Of a stretch of DNA of 64,000 nucleotides, positions 1-8,937 are shown one piece after another. The number at the start of each line of letters is the position of its first letter. Within the stretch, counting starts at the first letter, position 1. The stretch is from contig NZ_JACARE010000018.1 in NCBI RefSeq assembly GCF_013386765.1, positions 335,339 to 399,338 of the forward strand. The letters run 5' to 3'. The notes beneath the pieces are model-generated. The model was not told the DNA's origin. It saw only the letters and a program-made list of their open reading frames with translations, and did no database searches. This stretch comes from Pseudomonas yamanorum (lineage in GTDB: Bacteria > Pseudomonadota > Gammaproteobacteria > Pseudomonadales > Pseudomonadaceae). A program made the position numbers and the translations under genes.

Positions 1-417
1 CACCAATTTGCAGTGCTGGCGTAGCCCCGGCAGGTCGAGAAAGGCATTGGCGCAGCCCTGGCGCCGTTGCTGACGCTCCCGTGCCTCGGCGACGAGCACG
101 GACGCGCTGGCGGTGTCATCGCCGGACTGTTTGCCCGGGTTCAGCGCCGTGCTTTCCCGGGCGACAGTCACGTGCAGGTCAATCCGGTCCAGCAGCGGCC
201 CGGAGAGTTTGTTGCGATAGCGCTGGATTTGCTCCGGCGTGCAGCGGCAACGGCCGCTCGGCTCGCCCACATAGCCGCAAGGGCAGGGATTCATCGCCGC
301 CACCAACTGGAAACGCGCCGGGAAACTCACTCGGTCGCGGGCGCGGGAAATCACGATATGCCCGGATTCCAGCGGCTCACGCAGCACCTCCAGGACTTTG
401 CGATCAAACTCCGGCAT
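1..417 (-). pseudogene. comM: ComM (YifB) C-terminal fragment, cut off by the island
   Basis: On the minus strand the first 417 bases translate to the part of the ComM/YifB AAA+ Mg-chelatase-like helicase that follows Walker B: LPEFDRKVLEVLREPLESG (with M for the first L), then the Cys-rich NPCPCGYVG segment and the sensor/arginine-finger region LSGPLLDRIDLHV. The reading continues past the window edge. The matching 5' part of the gene lies at 36562-37468, so a single comM gene has been split by about 36 kb. ComM is a branch-migration helicase that extends heteroduplex during natural transformation. This half has no start signal of its own, because the ATG at 417 is a product of the junction, so it is unlikely to be functional. 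Confidence 0.93.
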
Positions 418-448
418 TTTGCTTAATTCCCGCCAAGTCGTTCATTTG
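416..448. repeat. Left terminal inverted repeat of the island
   Basis: Read inward from the left comM junction this segment contains TTGCTTAATTCCC followed by the core AGTCGTTCATTTG at 436-448. The same 13-base core appears inverted at 36526-36538, flanked on the comM side by TTGCTTTATCCCC. The two ends therefore form an imperfect inverted repeat of about 30 bases, the likely binding site of the island recombinases. Confidence 0.8.
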
Positions 449-736
449 AAGTGTTAGGTGATCCCCCGCCAAATCTCACCGAGTGGACATAGCCTTTGCC
501 GGCTGGCTTTTTTTCACCTTTAGAAAGACAAGGCTCTATCCGATAGGGAGTGCGCCTGGACAAATCCATCTGTGCCACCTCTGTCTCTGACATATCCCTT
601 TATTCGATGCCCCTAAGCTCCTGTCTCGCCATCTTTTGCCTTCAAATACTTGATATGGACAGTATCAACCTCGCGATGTACCGTCTGCTTGCTTGGGCGA
701 AGCGCCATTATGGATAGTTATCTTGAGGGATTTAGG

Positions 737-2398
737 GTGCATGTTAAGTCGATCAAACTCATCAATTTCAAAAAATTCCGGGACGATCATCTCGAATTCA
801 ACGATGACGTGAATATTTTTGTTGGCGACAACAATGCCGGCAAAAGTACGATTCTCGAAGCGCTTGAGATCGTGCTTAACTTTAGTCACCGTGGTCGCCC
901 CTTCAGTGGCGAGTTTTCTCCTGATCTATTTAACCAAGAAGCAGTCACGCAGTTTTTGGATACCGATCTAAGCGCCCAGCATCTGCCCAAGCTAATCATT
1001 GAGGCCTACATTGAGGGGGTGCCAGAGTACCGAGGTTCGAATAACAGCCACCAAGCCGATGCTCAGGGTGTTTTGGTGCAGGCTTGTTTCGATCCTGCAC
1101 TTGCCGAAGTCTATGAACTTCGCCGACAAGCCAAGCCGTCTTTCACAAGCATTCCCGTTGAATTTTACAAGGTCGAATGGCTAGATTTTGGATGGAATCC
1201 CATAAAGCCAATTGCTAAAAAATTCAAGGCGCTTTACATCGACCCGACTCGAATTCACCCCACGTTAGGCAAGAATCAGTACATTTCCAATATCCTCAAT
1301 ACAGCTCTAGAAAAGGAGGAGCTTGTTAAGCTGACGCTCAATTATCGCGAGAACCTTCAAGTATTCAACACCTCAGGCGAGGTGATGGCGGTTAATGCAA
1401 ATCTTGATGCAGGCCATCTGATAACTGATAGCAAGCTGTCTATAGCTGCCAGTACCTTACCCGTGGGATCCATCCAAACCGGCCTGCAGCTTGAGGTAAA
1501 TGATGTTCCCTTTCACTTTATTGGAAAGGGTGAGCAGAGCAATGTGCAGATCAAACTCGCTATCCAGAACAAAGCCCATGACATTGATTTGGTGATGATG
1601 GAGGAACCGGAAAATCATCTGTCACATACCAACCTGAACAAACTTGTGCACTATATTGAAACTCAGCGTCGTTCCAAGCAGCTGTTCCTCACTACGCACA
1701 GCTCCTACGTGCTGAATAAGTTAAGTATCGACAAAATCTGCCTTGTGCAGTCTGGCTACAAGAGGCTACATACTCTAGATCCTGATGTTGTAAAGACGCT
1801 GAAGCGTCTACCTGGATACGACACGCTGCGGGTAGCACTGTCTAGAAAAGTCATCTTGGTTGAGGGGCCTTCTGACGAGCTTGTGCTGAAAAAAATCTAC
1901 CTGCGTAAATATCACCATCTTCCGGAGAAAGATGGGATCGACATTATTGTTGTAAGAGGTGTGGGCTTCAAAACCTTTATCGAGGTTGGAAAGGAGATTG
2001 GTACTCGCATTCACGTACTTAGAGACAACGACAAGGACTACTTCCAGAACGTCGTGCCTGCTCAGGCGGAGTACAAGGACTATGCAAACGTAAAAATCTT
2101 CTCGTCAAAAAACGACCTGGAGTTCTCACTAGAACCGGCGATGATATATGCAAATTCAGTTGATCAGGCGTCTCTAGCTGCTTTCGCGAAGGAAATTCTA
2201 TCGGCTCAGACATATAAACTTTATGGGGCCGAGGCTTCCTTGGATGACCGAAGAGAGTTTTTGATCGAGTGGTTCAGAAGTGTGAAGGGCAATGGAAAGG
2301 GAACACGCAAGGTAGACTCAGCTATCCGATTGTTTGATGGCGACCTTGATTTCAAATATCCAGTATTTTTGGATGAGGTGCTCGATTTTGGCGAATGA
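737..2398 (+). CDS. gajA: OLD-family ATP-dependent nuclease, Gabija GajA-like
   Basis: About 553 residues. The N-terminal ABC-type ATPase shows Walker A GDNNAGKST near residue 30, an ABC-signature-like segment KGEQSNVQIKL, Walker B MMEEPENHL near residue 285 and the H-loop TTHSS. A C-terminal TOPRIM domain follows, with VILVEGPSDE near residue 372 and the acidic RDNDKD motif near residue 428. This is the layout of class 2 OLD nucleases, and the UvrD-like helicase gene directly downstream makes it Gabija-like: GajA senses nucleotide depletion and cuts DNA. I chose GTG 737 because GAGG lies about nine bases upstream; ATG 710 and ATG 650 are in-frame alternatives. The next gene overlaps its end, so the two are probably translationally coupled. 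Function is inferred from architecture. Confidence 0.85.
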   Translation: MHVKSIKLINFKKFRDDHLEFNDDVNIFVGDNNAGKSTILEALEIVLNFSHRGRPFSGEFSPDLFNQEAVTQFLDTDLSAQHLPKLIIEAYIEGVPEYRGSNNSHQADAQGVLVQACFDPALAEVYELRRQAKPSFTSIPVEFYKVEWLDFGWNPIKPIAKKFKALYIDPTRIHPTLGKNQYISNILNTALEKEELVKLTLNYRENLQVFNTSGEVMAVNANLDAGHLITDSKLSIAASTLPVGSIQTGLQLEVNDVPFHFIGKGEQSNVQIKLAIQNKAHDIDLVMMEEPENHLSHTNLNKLVHYIETQRRSKQLFLTTHSSYVLNKLSIDKICLVQSGYKRLHTLDPDVVKTLKRLPGYDTLRVALSRKVILVEGPSDELVLKKIYLRKYHHLPEKDGIDIIVVRGVGFKTFIEVGKEIGTRIHVLRDNDKDYFQNVVPAQAEYKDYANVKIFSSKNDLEFSLEPAMIYANSVDQASLAAFAKEILSAQTYKLYGAEASLDDRREFLIEWFRSVKGNGKGTRKVDSAIRLFDGDLDFKYPVFLDEVLDFGE

Positions 2399-3578
2399 GC
2401 TATGGATAGCGGGGGCAGGTTCGGGTAAGACGCATAAGATTATCAGCGATGCCGTGGACATCGTTAAGGCTGGTGGGCGGGTTCTCGTCGTCACCTACAC
2501 CACCAATAATCAAGCAGAATTACGAGCGCGTTTTGTTGAACTCAACGACGGGAAAAACAGTGAGGATTTCGTCGTAAAAGGGCTGTTTTCATTCTACTTG
2601 GAAGACATGATCCGGCCTTACCAGAGCGTGGTTTTCCCAAGTCGAATTGCTGCCCATTTCTTCACTGAAAATAACCCCCATCACCTCCCAGGTGTTTTCG
2701 TAAAGGGGAGGCCTGTATACATCAAAGGGAGAGCCGAAAAACTCACTGGAGGGGCGGTCAACCCCCTGCATTATTTGACTCCTTGTAAGACTATGGCTTA
2801 TTCAGGCTACCTCGCTAAACTGGTCGCTCTCGTAGGAAAACGATCCAAAAATGCACCCGCCACTCGGCTATCTAGTATTTATCAAAAGGTTTATTTCGAT
2901 GAGGTGCAGGATCTGGTCGGCTGGGACTATGAGGTTATCAAGTCGCTCAATAAGATAATGCCTGATGGGATCTGGTGTGTAGGCGATTTCCGGCAGACGA
3001 TCTACAGCACGACATTTGGGCACAAGGCACCGTTGACGTCTCAAGAAAAGATCGATTATTTCGTTGGTCAGCTGGGTTTCGTGGAAAAGACCATGCCCAC
3101 CAATCAGCGATGTATCCAAGAAATTTGCGATCTATCCGATACGATCAATCCTGGGGTTTACGAGAAAACAATCTCTGCAGTGAAAGACGTTCCAGCCGAG
3201 ATGTCTGATCACCTCGGCAGCTTCGTTGTCAGGCAATCTCAAGTTGATGACTACATATCCGCATTTCACCCGAGCGTGCTTCGGTGGAACGCCCGAACGG
3301 GTGCCGGTTACCTGCCGCCAAACCTCGTTTGTTATAATTTCGGTTCTTGCAAAGGACTAGGGTTTGACCGTGTGCTTGTGATCCCTGCGGAAAACCATCT
3401 TAAGTTTTTGGCGGGAGACGGCAAGGCGTTTGATAAGGATAAGACCGGAGAGTCCCGGAACAAGCTCTACGTTGCAATCACCCGTGCTCGCTACAGCTTG
3501 GCATTTTTGGTTGAGGACAAGAAAGTGAATGAGCTGCCGTTTCCCGTGTGGCCGGGTGTAGCCCGAGCAGTCATATGA
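2373..3578 (+). CDS. gajB: UvrD/Rep-type superfamily 1 helicase, Gabija GajB-like
   Basis: About 401 residues with the SF1A helicase motifs in order: Walker A GAGSGKT at the very N-terminus, motif II FDEVQD, motif III GDFRQTIYS, the arginine motif NQRC, motif V CKGLGFD and motif VI VAITRAR near the C-terminus. It overlaps the end of the OLD nuclease gene, as in Gabija operons, where GajB is the partner ATPase. It is shorter than the roughly 494-residue Bacillus GajB, mainly because the accessory subdomains are small. The start is uncertain: ATG 2373 has no good ribosome site, while TTG 2388 lies about nine bases after GAGG and also keeps Walker A complete. Anti-phage function is inferred from the pairing. 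Confidence 0.82.
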   Translation: MRCSILANELWIAGAGSGKTHKIISDAVDIVKAGGRVLVVTYTTNNQAELRARFVELNDGKNSEDFVVKGLFSFYLEDMIRPYQSVVFPSRIAAHFFTENNPHHLPGVFVKGRPVYIKGRAEKLTGGAVNPLHYLTPCKTMAYSGYLAKLVALVGKRSKNAPATRLSSIYQKVYFDEVQDLVGWDYEVIKSLNKIMPDGIWCVGDFRQTIYSTTFGHKAPLTSQEKIDYFVGQLGFVEKTMPTNQRCIQEICDLSDTINPGVYEKTISAVKDVPAEMSDHLGSFVVRQSQVDDYISAFHPSVLRWNARTGAGYLPPNLVCYNFGSCKGLGFDRVLVIPAENHLKFLAGDGKAFDKDKTGESRNKLYVAITRARYSLAFLVEDKKVNELPFPVWPGVARAVI

Positions 3579-3621
3579 TAATAAAGCCTTATCTCAGATA
3601 GTGATGCGCGGGCCATAGTCA

Positions 3622-4061
3622 TCATGTCGAAGCTTCGGCGTGTCTAGACTGGCTTAATTGAGCAGGGGTCAGAATCAAGTCGAACCTCATGGTTCTGGTC
3701 GGGGCCATTCCCTGCCTTTCAGCATCGGCAAAGAGATCGTCTGCCGTGGTGAGATCAATTGCGCCCATACGGCCCGTAATCTTTAGCGGGTTCAGGATAC
3801 AGCGGCCCTTGATCTGGATTCTCGCGATGCCATCTTCCAGCGTCTCTGTAGCGTCGTAACCTGCCTGCCTTGCAGGATGTAGTAACATGCCGAGTCTAGT
3901 AGCAGCTTCGTACTCTGCGACCTCGCCTGTCACGCCCAGCGGCTTGCCGGTCAGGCGATAGAATCTACGCGCGAGCACCTTGGCTTCTTTCAGATCTCTA
4001 GGATTTCATCCTGGATCAGTGCAGCCTGCTGAGGTTCGTTGCCATGACTGAGTTCAGTCAT
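3622..4061 (-). pseudogene. Small DUF6998-like protein gene with an apparent frameshift
   Basis: The 3' frame encodes LARRFYRLTGKPLGVTGEVA and a conserved IQIKGR motif, a pattern I associate with a small family of unknown function (DUF6998-like) found near restriction and defence genes. In another frame, an ATG at 4061 overlaps the stop of the upstream DUF3800 gene and reads MTELSHGNEP to DEILEI before a TGA. The second frame picks up at DLKEAKVLARR, the expected continuation. A one-base shift near 4000 therefore seems to break the gene. Alternatively the downstream part is translated alone from GTG 3978 (118 residues). The coupled ATG suggests it was once an operon partner of the DUF3800 gene. 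Confidence 0.55.
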
Positions 4062-5223
4062 CTGCAAAAGCCTCGAGCGCAGCGAGCAGCTTGGCTAGCT
4101 CAGCAAGGTTGGCAGTGACGATGTCATATTCTCCTCGACTGCTCAGCCGATACACATCGCGCGCTTTTTTAACGCGGTCGAGAAGAGGGACGACGATGCC
4201 GGATGCCCGCTCTAGGAAGTCGTTGATGTCCGCACGTGTCTGGGGGATTTTGTAACCCTTCGCCGCACTTGTGATGATGACGTCCGCATCGCGGAGTTTG
4301 GCAATGCCACTGGAGCGGACTCTCTGGCCGTTGACCTCTCCCAGTCCGCTATCTTTTAGATGGGCCATGATCTCCGTAGTCAGCACGTAATCCTTGGTGA
4401 CGAATTCGCTCTGGAATCTCAAGAACCTCAAGATGCTTAGCTGCAGTCGCTCATCTTCATCGGGGTGCTTACCAACGCGCTCGCTAAAGCGGTCGGCCTG
4501 GCGGAGAGCTTCTTGGTGTACCTGGTAGTCTGCATACCCAGATTCATCCGTCGGCGGCGGCAGAAGAGACTGGTACTTGGATGGCCACTCAAGCATTCCA
4601 AGAGTCAGGCTGCGGAGGATTTTCTTGTAGGCAAGAACAGCTTCTTCCGAAGCTTTCTCTTCGTAGATCTGAGCGACTGAGCCAGCGAAGAAATCTGCAA
4701 CCTGAACCAAAACGTTGTCCTTACTGGCCATCGTCTGGAAGGCATCCTTATCGCCAAATAGGTCGTCCACGAATCGTTCTGCAACGTAGCTTTTGAGGCT
4801 CTCCTGAAATTCCTGGCCACCATGCTCGTCAACGATCATCTGGAGGTCAGGGTATGCGCGGAACAAGCGTTCATAGAGCAACCCGTTCACGTATTTTATG
4901 AACGAGGTCTTGATACGGAGGCCGCCGTCTTTGTGAATTCGGGACTTATCAACGACGGTGAAATAGAGCTTGAATGGCAGCTCGGCTAGCTCGTTTAGGA
5001 TCCGGGCGCGGCGATCTGAATCCTTGGGCTTCAGATTGCTAGATTTGATCTCGCCTGTTTGAAAATGCCGCTTGCGGAGCGCTTCAGCTTGGGCATAAGC
5101 AGCCTCCAGGTCTTTCTCTGCCACTAGAATGGAGCACACGATGAAGAAGTCCGAGCTTCCAGCTTTCGACGTATCTAGGTCGGAATTCCCGGACTCATCC
5201 ACGAAGGCATATGTTCTGTCCAT
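4054..5223 (-). CDS. DUF3800 domain protein
   Basis: 389 residues. The N-terminus carries the DUF3800 signature FVDESGN, followed by a predicted RNase H-like core (FFIVCSILVA, ELPFKLYFTVVDKSRI, MIVDEHGG). The C-terminal 150 residues look helical and are not typical of the family. DUF3800 proteins are widespread in defence islands and mobile elements; the acidic residues of the DESG and DEHGG motifs suggest a nuclease, but no activity is established. The gene ends in an ATGA overlap with the broken small gene downstream, so the two form or formed an operon. The flanking genes are a Gabija-like pair and a lipoprotein gene. Confidence 0.75.
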   Translation of the reverse strand: MDRTYAFVDESGNSDLDTSKAGSSDFFIVCSILVAEKDLEAAYAQAEALRKRHFQTGEIKSSNLKPKDSDRRARILNELAELPFKLYFTVVDKSRIHKDGGLRIKTSFIKYVNGLLYERLFRAYPDLQMIVDEHGGQEFQESLKSYVAERFVDDLFGDKDAFQTMASKDNVLVQVADFFAGSVAQIYEEKASEEAVLAYKKILRSLTLGMLEWPSKYQSLLPPPTDESGYADYQVHQEALRQADRFSERVGKHPDEDERLQLSILRFLRFQSEFVTKDYVLTTEIMAHLKDSGLGEVNGQRVRSSGIAKLRDADVIITSAAKGYKIPQTRADINDFLERASGIVVPLLDRVKKARDVYRLSSRGEYDIVTANLAELAKLLAALEAFADD

Positions 5224-5284
5224 GAGCTTGCTCCATCAACAACGTACTGAGCGCGGTGGGGCGCCCAATGGCAAGGTGGCGAAC

Positions 5285-5653
5285 TTAGTTCGTCGCAGTG
5301 GTACTGCCTGGAGCGGGGCCTTCGCTGAACGTGTAGTTGATGACCACGTCATTTCGGATCAAGACGTCGAGCGTTTTCTGAGTGCCCGTAGTCGTCACCT
5401 TCATAGTGACCACGTAGCTTTGAGCATGGGCTGAGCCGTTGGTGTAGGTGTAGATCCACTTCTCGTCAGTCTCGCTGACGGCGCTCTTGGCGTAGGGCTC
5501 GCCAAATAGCGACTTCAGTTCTGAAGTGGTGGTTTTGCCTTTGGTGATGCTCGCTACACTGGCTGACGGAAAGTCTCGTCCTGCGGTGTAGTGGGACGTA
5601 GCGCAACCGCCTAGTGCGACACAGATCCCCATTACTGCGATGAGCTTTTTCAT
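5285..5653 (-). CDS. BamE/SmpA-like outer-membrane lipoprotein
   Basis: 122 residues. The N-terminus MKKLIAVMGICVALGGCATS is a lipoprotein signal with lipobox LGGC, cleaved before Cys17. The mature part has the SmpA/OmlA (BamE-like) pattern, SVASITKGKTTTSELKSLFG followed by a WIYTYTN strand. Proteins of this fold sit in the outer membrane; BamE itself belongs to the beta-barrel assembly complex. This is an accessory-island copy, not the core bamE, so its role is unknown. The start has AAGGAAGGA just upstream. The gene lies between arsN2 and the DUF3800 gene on the same strand with clear gaps. Confidence 0.75.
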   Translation of the reverse strand: MKKLIAVMGICVALGGCATSHYTAGRDFPSASVASITKGKTTTSELKSLFGEPYAKSAVSETDEKWIYTYTNGSAHAQSYVVTMKVTTTGTQKTLDVLIRNDVVINYTFSEGPAPGSTTATN

Positions 5654-5725
5654 ATCCTTCCTTGATCGTAGAAAGCTCCAAATCTAGCTGGCATCGAGGC
5701 TAAAAGCCATCATCAAGGTGATCAG

Positions 5726-6178
5726 CTACTTTCGTGCATTCGCAGATAAGGCCTTGCACATGTAGCAAGCCGATCCAGGGCAAAGCCCCCTGAACTGCTC
5801 CGTCTGAGAAATCAGAGGCGGCGCAGAATCTCGTTGATTTACTGCATAGCCCTGTTGTTCAAAAAAGCCTGAAGCAGTTGTTGTCAGCAAATGAAATCGA
5901 GCGATTCCCTGCTCGGCGGCTTTCGCTTCAATGATCTTAAGCACCGTGACACCGACCCCTTTCGATCTGTATGTCGAGACTACGACCAGGGAACGCAGCA
6001 ACCCGTCCGTACCATGCGTTTCGAAACCTCCCCATGCGACCGTCTCACTATCCTGTGTGAACTCAAAAAAGGTTCGGCCTGGAAGATCAATATCGTCTGC
6101 TGGAAGGTCAGCAAATTTCAGCGCATCGCGAAAGCGCTGCGACTGCCCTCCGGCTATTTCCGTTGCCTGGATCATCAT
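5726..6178 (-). CDS. arsN2: ArsN2-type GNAT acetyltransferase of arsenic operons
   Basis: About 150 residues. The GNAT acetyl-CoA binding region is visible as LLRSLVVVSTYRSKGVG (motif A, R-x-x-G-x-G type), and the C-terminal substrate region as ATTASGFFEQQGY (here TTTASGFFEQQGY). This is the short acetyltransferase that accompanies ars operons (ArsN2), thought to modify arsenic compounds or metabolites. It is transcribed divergently from arsC-arsR-arsB with a 140-base shared regulatory region. I chose ATG 6178 because GGAGG precedes it by about six bases; longer in-frame starts upstream lack such a site. Its exact substrate is not known. Confidence 0.78.
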   Translation of the reverse strand: MMIQATEIAGGQSQRFRDALKFADLPADDIDLPGRTFFEFTQDSETVAWGGFETHGTDGLLRSLVVVSTYRSKGVGVTVLKIIEAKAAEQGIARFHLLTTTASGFFEQQGYAVNQRDSAPPLISQTEQFRGLCPGSACYMCKALSANARK

Positions 6179-6254
6179 ATCCACCTCCATCCTCTCATCT
6201 CCGTTATGCCGACACGCATGGAACGTTAGGGCACATGCCGAAACAGCAGCCATC

Positions 6255-6293
6255 ATATTCGCTTTACCGGATATTCGCCAAAGCGTATATTCG
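6255..6293 (+). promoter_or_regulatory. ars promoter with three ATATTCG repeats spaced 16 bases apart
   Basis: ATATTCG occurs at 6255, 6271 and 6287, an exact 16-base period. A sigma-70 promoter overlaps them: TTTACC at 6263-6268, a 17-base spacer, and TATATT at 6286-6291, pointing to arsC. The repeats lie where ArsR would block the polymerase and also face arsN2. That ArsR binds them is an inference. Confidence 0.6.
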
Positions 6294-6319
6294 ATTTTCC
6301 GTATGCATCGAGTTCCACC

Positions 6320-6742
6320 ATGAGCCCTGCTATCAAAGTGCTTTTCGTGTGCGTTGCCAACTCAGCCCGCTCCCTGCTTGCAGAGGCTTTGCTGCGGCAC
6401 ACCGACCCGCGCTTCGAGGCCTTCAGTGCAGGATCTGAACCGTCTGAGGTTGATCCGCGCACCACTCAGGCATTGGAGGCAGTTGGAGTCGATGCAACGG
6501 GCCTGCGCAGCAAGTCCCTCAGCGAGTTTCAAGCTGATCGATTCGATTACGTAATCACTCTTTGTGATAAATCCGCAAGCGAGTGCCTACCAATGCCCAG
6601 TGCAGGTGAAGTCATTGCCTGGGATTTTCCTGACCCAGTAACTAGCGATGATCCTGGCGCATTTCGCCATACGCTCCACGACATCCACGAGCGCATCAAG
6701 CTCTTCGTTTTGGTCAAGACCAAACACCTGGAGGATCTATGA
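6320..6742 (+). CDS. arsC: Arsenate reductase / low-molecular-weight phosphatase family (first copy)
   Basis: 140 residues of the low-molecular-weight protein tyrosine phosphatase fold. The P-loop is CVANSARS (C-x5-R) at residues 11-17, and the conserved Asp-Pro loop is DFPDPV. The LMWP-type ArsC uses this cysteine to reduce arsenate to arsenite, usually resolving through further cysteines and thioredoxin. Cysteines at DKSASEC and LCDK are present. It is the first gene of the plus-strand ars operon and its stop overlaps the arsR start (ATGA). It differs from the second copy at 8420, so the two may have different partners. Family assignment is firm; exact substrate is inferred from context. 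Confidence 0.85.
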   Translation: MSPAIKVLFVCVANSARSLLAEALLRHTDPRFEAFSAGSEPSEVDPRTTQALEAVGVDATGLRSKSLSEFQADRFDYVITLCDKSASECLPMPSAGEVIAWDFPDPVTSDDPGAFRHTLHDIHERIKLFVLVKTKHLEDL

Positions 6743-7095
6743 CAGAACCCATGAACCCCACCACCTTATTCAAGTGCCTGGCGGATGACACCCGAGCAAA
6801 AATTTCGCTGCTTGTCGTGAGTGAAGGTGAGCTGTGTGTATGCGAGCTAACGGCAGCACTCGACCTGAGTCAGCCTAAGATTTCTCGTCATCTGGCCCTG
6901 CTGCGCTCTGCCGGTTTGCTTTTGGATCGTCGCCAAGGCCAGTGGGTGTATTACCGCCTGAATCCTGATTTACCCGCGTGGGTGACTGCAGTTTTGAAGG
7001 AAGTGGTAGACGCCAATCAGCAATGGCTGGAAACCGAGGCTAAGCGCCTCTGCGGCATGAACGACCGTCCGATCAACCAAACCGTGTGTAGCTGA
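6739..7095 (+). CDS. arsR: ArsR/SmtB-family arsenic-responsive repressor
   Basis: 118 residues with the winged helix-turn-helix of the ArsR/SmtB family: the recognition helix is SQPKISRHLALL, followed by the wing RRQGQWVYYRL. The metalloid site is the CVCEL motif (ELCVCEL) in the helix preceding the turn, as in E. coli ArsR. A further Cys pair near the C-terminus (LCGM and VCS) could take part. It represses ars genes until arsenite binds. Its start overlaps the arsC stop, so it is autoregulated from the promoter at 6255-6293 and probably controls the divergent arsN2 as well. Confidence 0.93.
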   Translation: MTEPMNPTTLFKCLADDTRAKISLLVVSEGELCVCELTAALDLSQPKISRHLALLRSAGLLLDRRQGQWVYYRLNPDLPAWVTAVLKEVVDANQQWLETEAKRLCGMNDRPINQTVCS

Positions 7096-7119
7096 GTCAC
7101 GCCTAACCGGATTAATGAA

Positions 7120-8403
7120 ATGCTGATTGCCGTATTGATCTTTATCGCCACCATCGTCCTTGTCATCTGGCAACCCAAGGGGCTTGGGGTTGGCTGGAGT
7201 GCGATGTTCGGTGCCATCGTGGCGTTGCTGGCAGGTGTCGTTACCCTTGCCGACATACCAGAGGTTTGGCGCATTGTCTGGAATGCCACTGGGACTTTCA
7301 TCGCGGTCATCATCATTAGTCTGCTGCTTGATGAGGCAGGTTTTTTCAAGTGGGCTGCGCTGCATGTGGCCCGATGGGGAGGCGGGAGCACGCGCAAGCT
7401 GTTCGCATTTATCGTCCTGTTGGGCGCAGCGGTGTCGGCCCTGTTCGCCAATGACGGAGCAGCATTGATCCTCACACCCATTGTGATCGCGATGTTGCTG
7501 GCGTTGCGTTTTTCTCCTGCGGCTACGTTGGCATTCGTCATGGCAGCCGGTTTTATCGCTGATACGGCGAGCTTACCGCTGGTGGTTTCCAACCTGGTAA
7601 ACATCGTTTCTGCCGACTACTTCGATATCGGCTTCAACGAATATGCTTCGATCATGGTGCCGGTAAACATCGTCAGCGTGGCGGCGACATTAGCCATGCT
7701 GCTGTGGTTTTTCCGCAAAGATCTACCAAAGACCTATGACCTCAACCAACTGGACAATCCGGACGAGGCGATCCACGACCGGGCCACTTTTGTAGCCGGT
7801 TGGTGGGTGCTGGCACTACTGCTGATCGGCTTCTTTGTCATTGAGCCATTAGGGGTGCCAATCAGCGCCATTGCAGCGGTCTGTGCATTCATTCTTTACG
7901 TCATCGCGGCTCGTGGCCACGCCATCAACACAGGCAAGGTGCTCAAAGAGGCGCCATGGCAGGTGGTGATTTTTTCTTTGGGTATGTACCTGGTTGTTTA
8001 TGGCCTGAAGAACGCCGGCCTGACCGACCACATCGCGCAGTTCCTGAACGTGTTCGCCGGTTATGGCGTTTGGGGCGCGTCCCTTGGTACAGGGCTGCTA
8101 ACAGCGTTGCTGTCTTCGATCATGAACAACATGCCCACCGTTCTGGTAGGCGCCTTATCCATTCATGCCGCTGAAGTCGATGGTGTAGTCCAGCAAGCGA
8201 TGGTTTACGCCAACATCATCGGCTGCGATTTGGGCCCGAAGATCACCCCAATTGGGAGCTTGGCAACTCTGTTGTGGCTGCACGTGCTCGCCCGGAAAAA
8301 CATAACGATCAGTTGGGGTTATTACTTCAAGACCGGGATCGTGCTGACCGTGCCCATCCTCGTCGCCACATTGTCCGCCCTGGCACTGCGCCTCAGTTTC
8401 TGA
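7120..8403 (+). CDS. arsB: Arsenite efflux pump ArsB
   Basis: 427 residues, about 12 membrane segments, the length and pattern of ArsB antiporters (ion transporter superfamily). Typical segments are [30 protein letters not shown] near the first half's active region, and [15 protein letters not shown] [13 protein letters not shown] with [20 protein letters not shown] in the second half. It exports arsenite or antimonite in exchange for protons and can couple to ArsA, which is absent here. It lies 24 bases after arsR in the same operon. Confidence 0.95.
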   Translation: MLIAVLIFIATIVLVIWQPKGLGVGWSAMFGAIVALLAGVVTLADIPEVWRIVWNATGTFIAVIIISLLLDEAGFFKWAALHVARWGGGSTRKLFAFIVLLGAAVSALFANDGAALILTPIVIAMLLALRFSPAATLAFVMAAGFIADTASLPLVVSNLVNIVSADYFDIGFNEYASIMVPVNIVSVAATLAMLLWFFRKDLPKTYDLNQLDNPDEAIHDRATFVAGWWVLALLLIGFFVIEPLGVPISAIAAVCAFILYVIAARGHAINTGKVLKEAPWQVVIFSLGMYLVVYGLKNAGLTDHIAQFLNVFAGYGVWGASLGTGLLTALLSSIMNNMPTVLVGALSIHAAEVDGVVQQAMVYANIIGCDLGPKITPIGSLATLLWLHVLARKNITISWGYYFKTGIVLTVPILVATLSALALRLSF

Positions 8404-8419
8404 ATCAAGGAATCTTCTG

Positions 8420-8890
8420 ATGAAAGTCTTGTTCATGTGCACCCACAACAGCTGCCGCAGCATTCTGTCCGAGGCGCTTTTCAACCACTTGGCGCCCGAG
8501 GGTGTAGAAGCCGTCAGCTCAGGAAGCTTTCCCAGTGGCCGGGTGAATCAACGGGCATTGCAAACGCTGGAGGCGGCGAGTATCTCCACGGCGGGCTTGA
8601 GCAGCAAGGCTTCGGATGCTTTTGAAGGCTCGCCTCCAGACATCGTGATCACTGTCTGTGACCGGGCTGCGGGTGAGGCATGCCCAATCTTCTTCGGGCC
8701 CGCTTTGAAAGCGCATTGGGGGCTGGCCGACCCGTCTGAGGCTAGCGGGTCGGAAGCCGAGATCACCGCAGCGTTTGAAGCCACACTGGCCAAAATTCAC
8801 GAGCGCGTGAGCGCATTTCTTGCGCTGCCACTGAAGATCATCAGCGCTGAACAGTTGAAAGCTGAACTGGATCGCATCGGTTCGCTTTAA
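8420..8890 (+). CDS. arsC: Thioredoxin-type arsenate reductase ArsC (second copy)
   Basis: 156 residues. The LMWP-type P-loop CTHNSCRS lies at residues 8-15, with the extra cysteine typical of arsenate reductases, then [11 protein letters not shown], which provides the downstream cysteines for the disulfide cascade, and the WGLADPS aspartate loop. This is the standard Pseudomonas operon ArsC, reducing arsenate to arsenite for export by ArsB. AAGGA lies eight bases before the ATG, and the gene follows arsB by 16 bases. Confidence 0.92.
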   Translation: MKVLFMCTHNSCRSILSEALFNHLAPEGVEAVSSGSFPSGRVNQRALQTLEAASISTAGLSSKASDAFEGSPPDIVITVCDRAAGEACPIFFGPALKAHWGLADPSEASGSEAEITAAFEATLAKIHERVSAFLALPLKIISAEQLKAELDRIGSL

Positions 8891-8937
8891 AGATCAACCG
8901 AGGCGGTGTCCAACCTGGCGCCGCCGTAGGAGTTTTT

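Noticed and set aside
67..449. Plus-strand open frames at the left edge
   Set aside because: They are opposite the comM fragment and have no protein-like pattern.
400..460. tRNA gene or tRNA-end attachment site at the island edge
   Set aside because: The flanking DNA is comM coding sequence and no cloverleaf can be drawn at either end.
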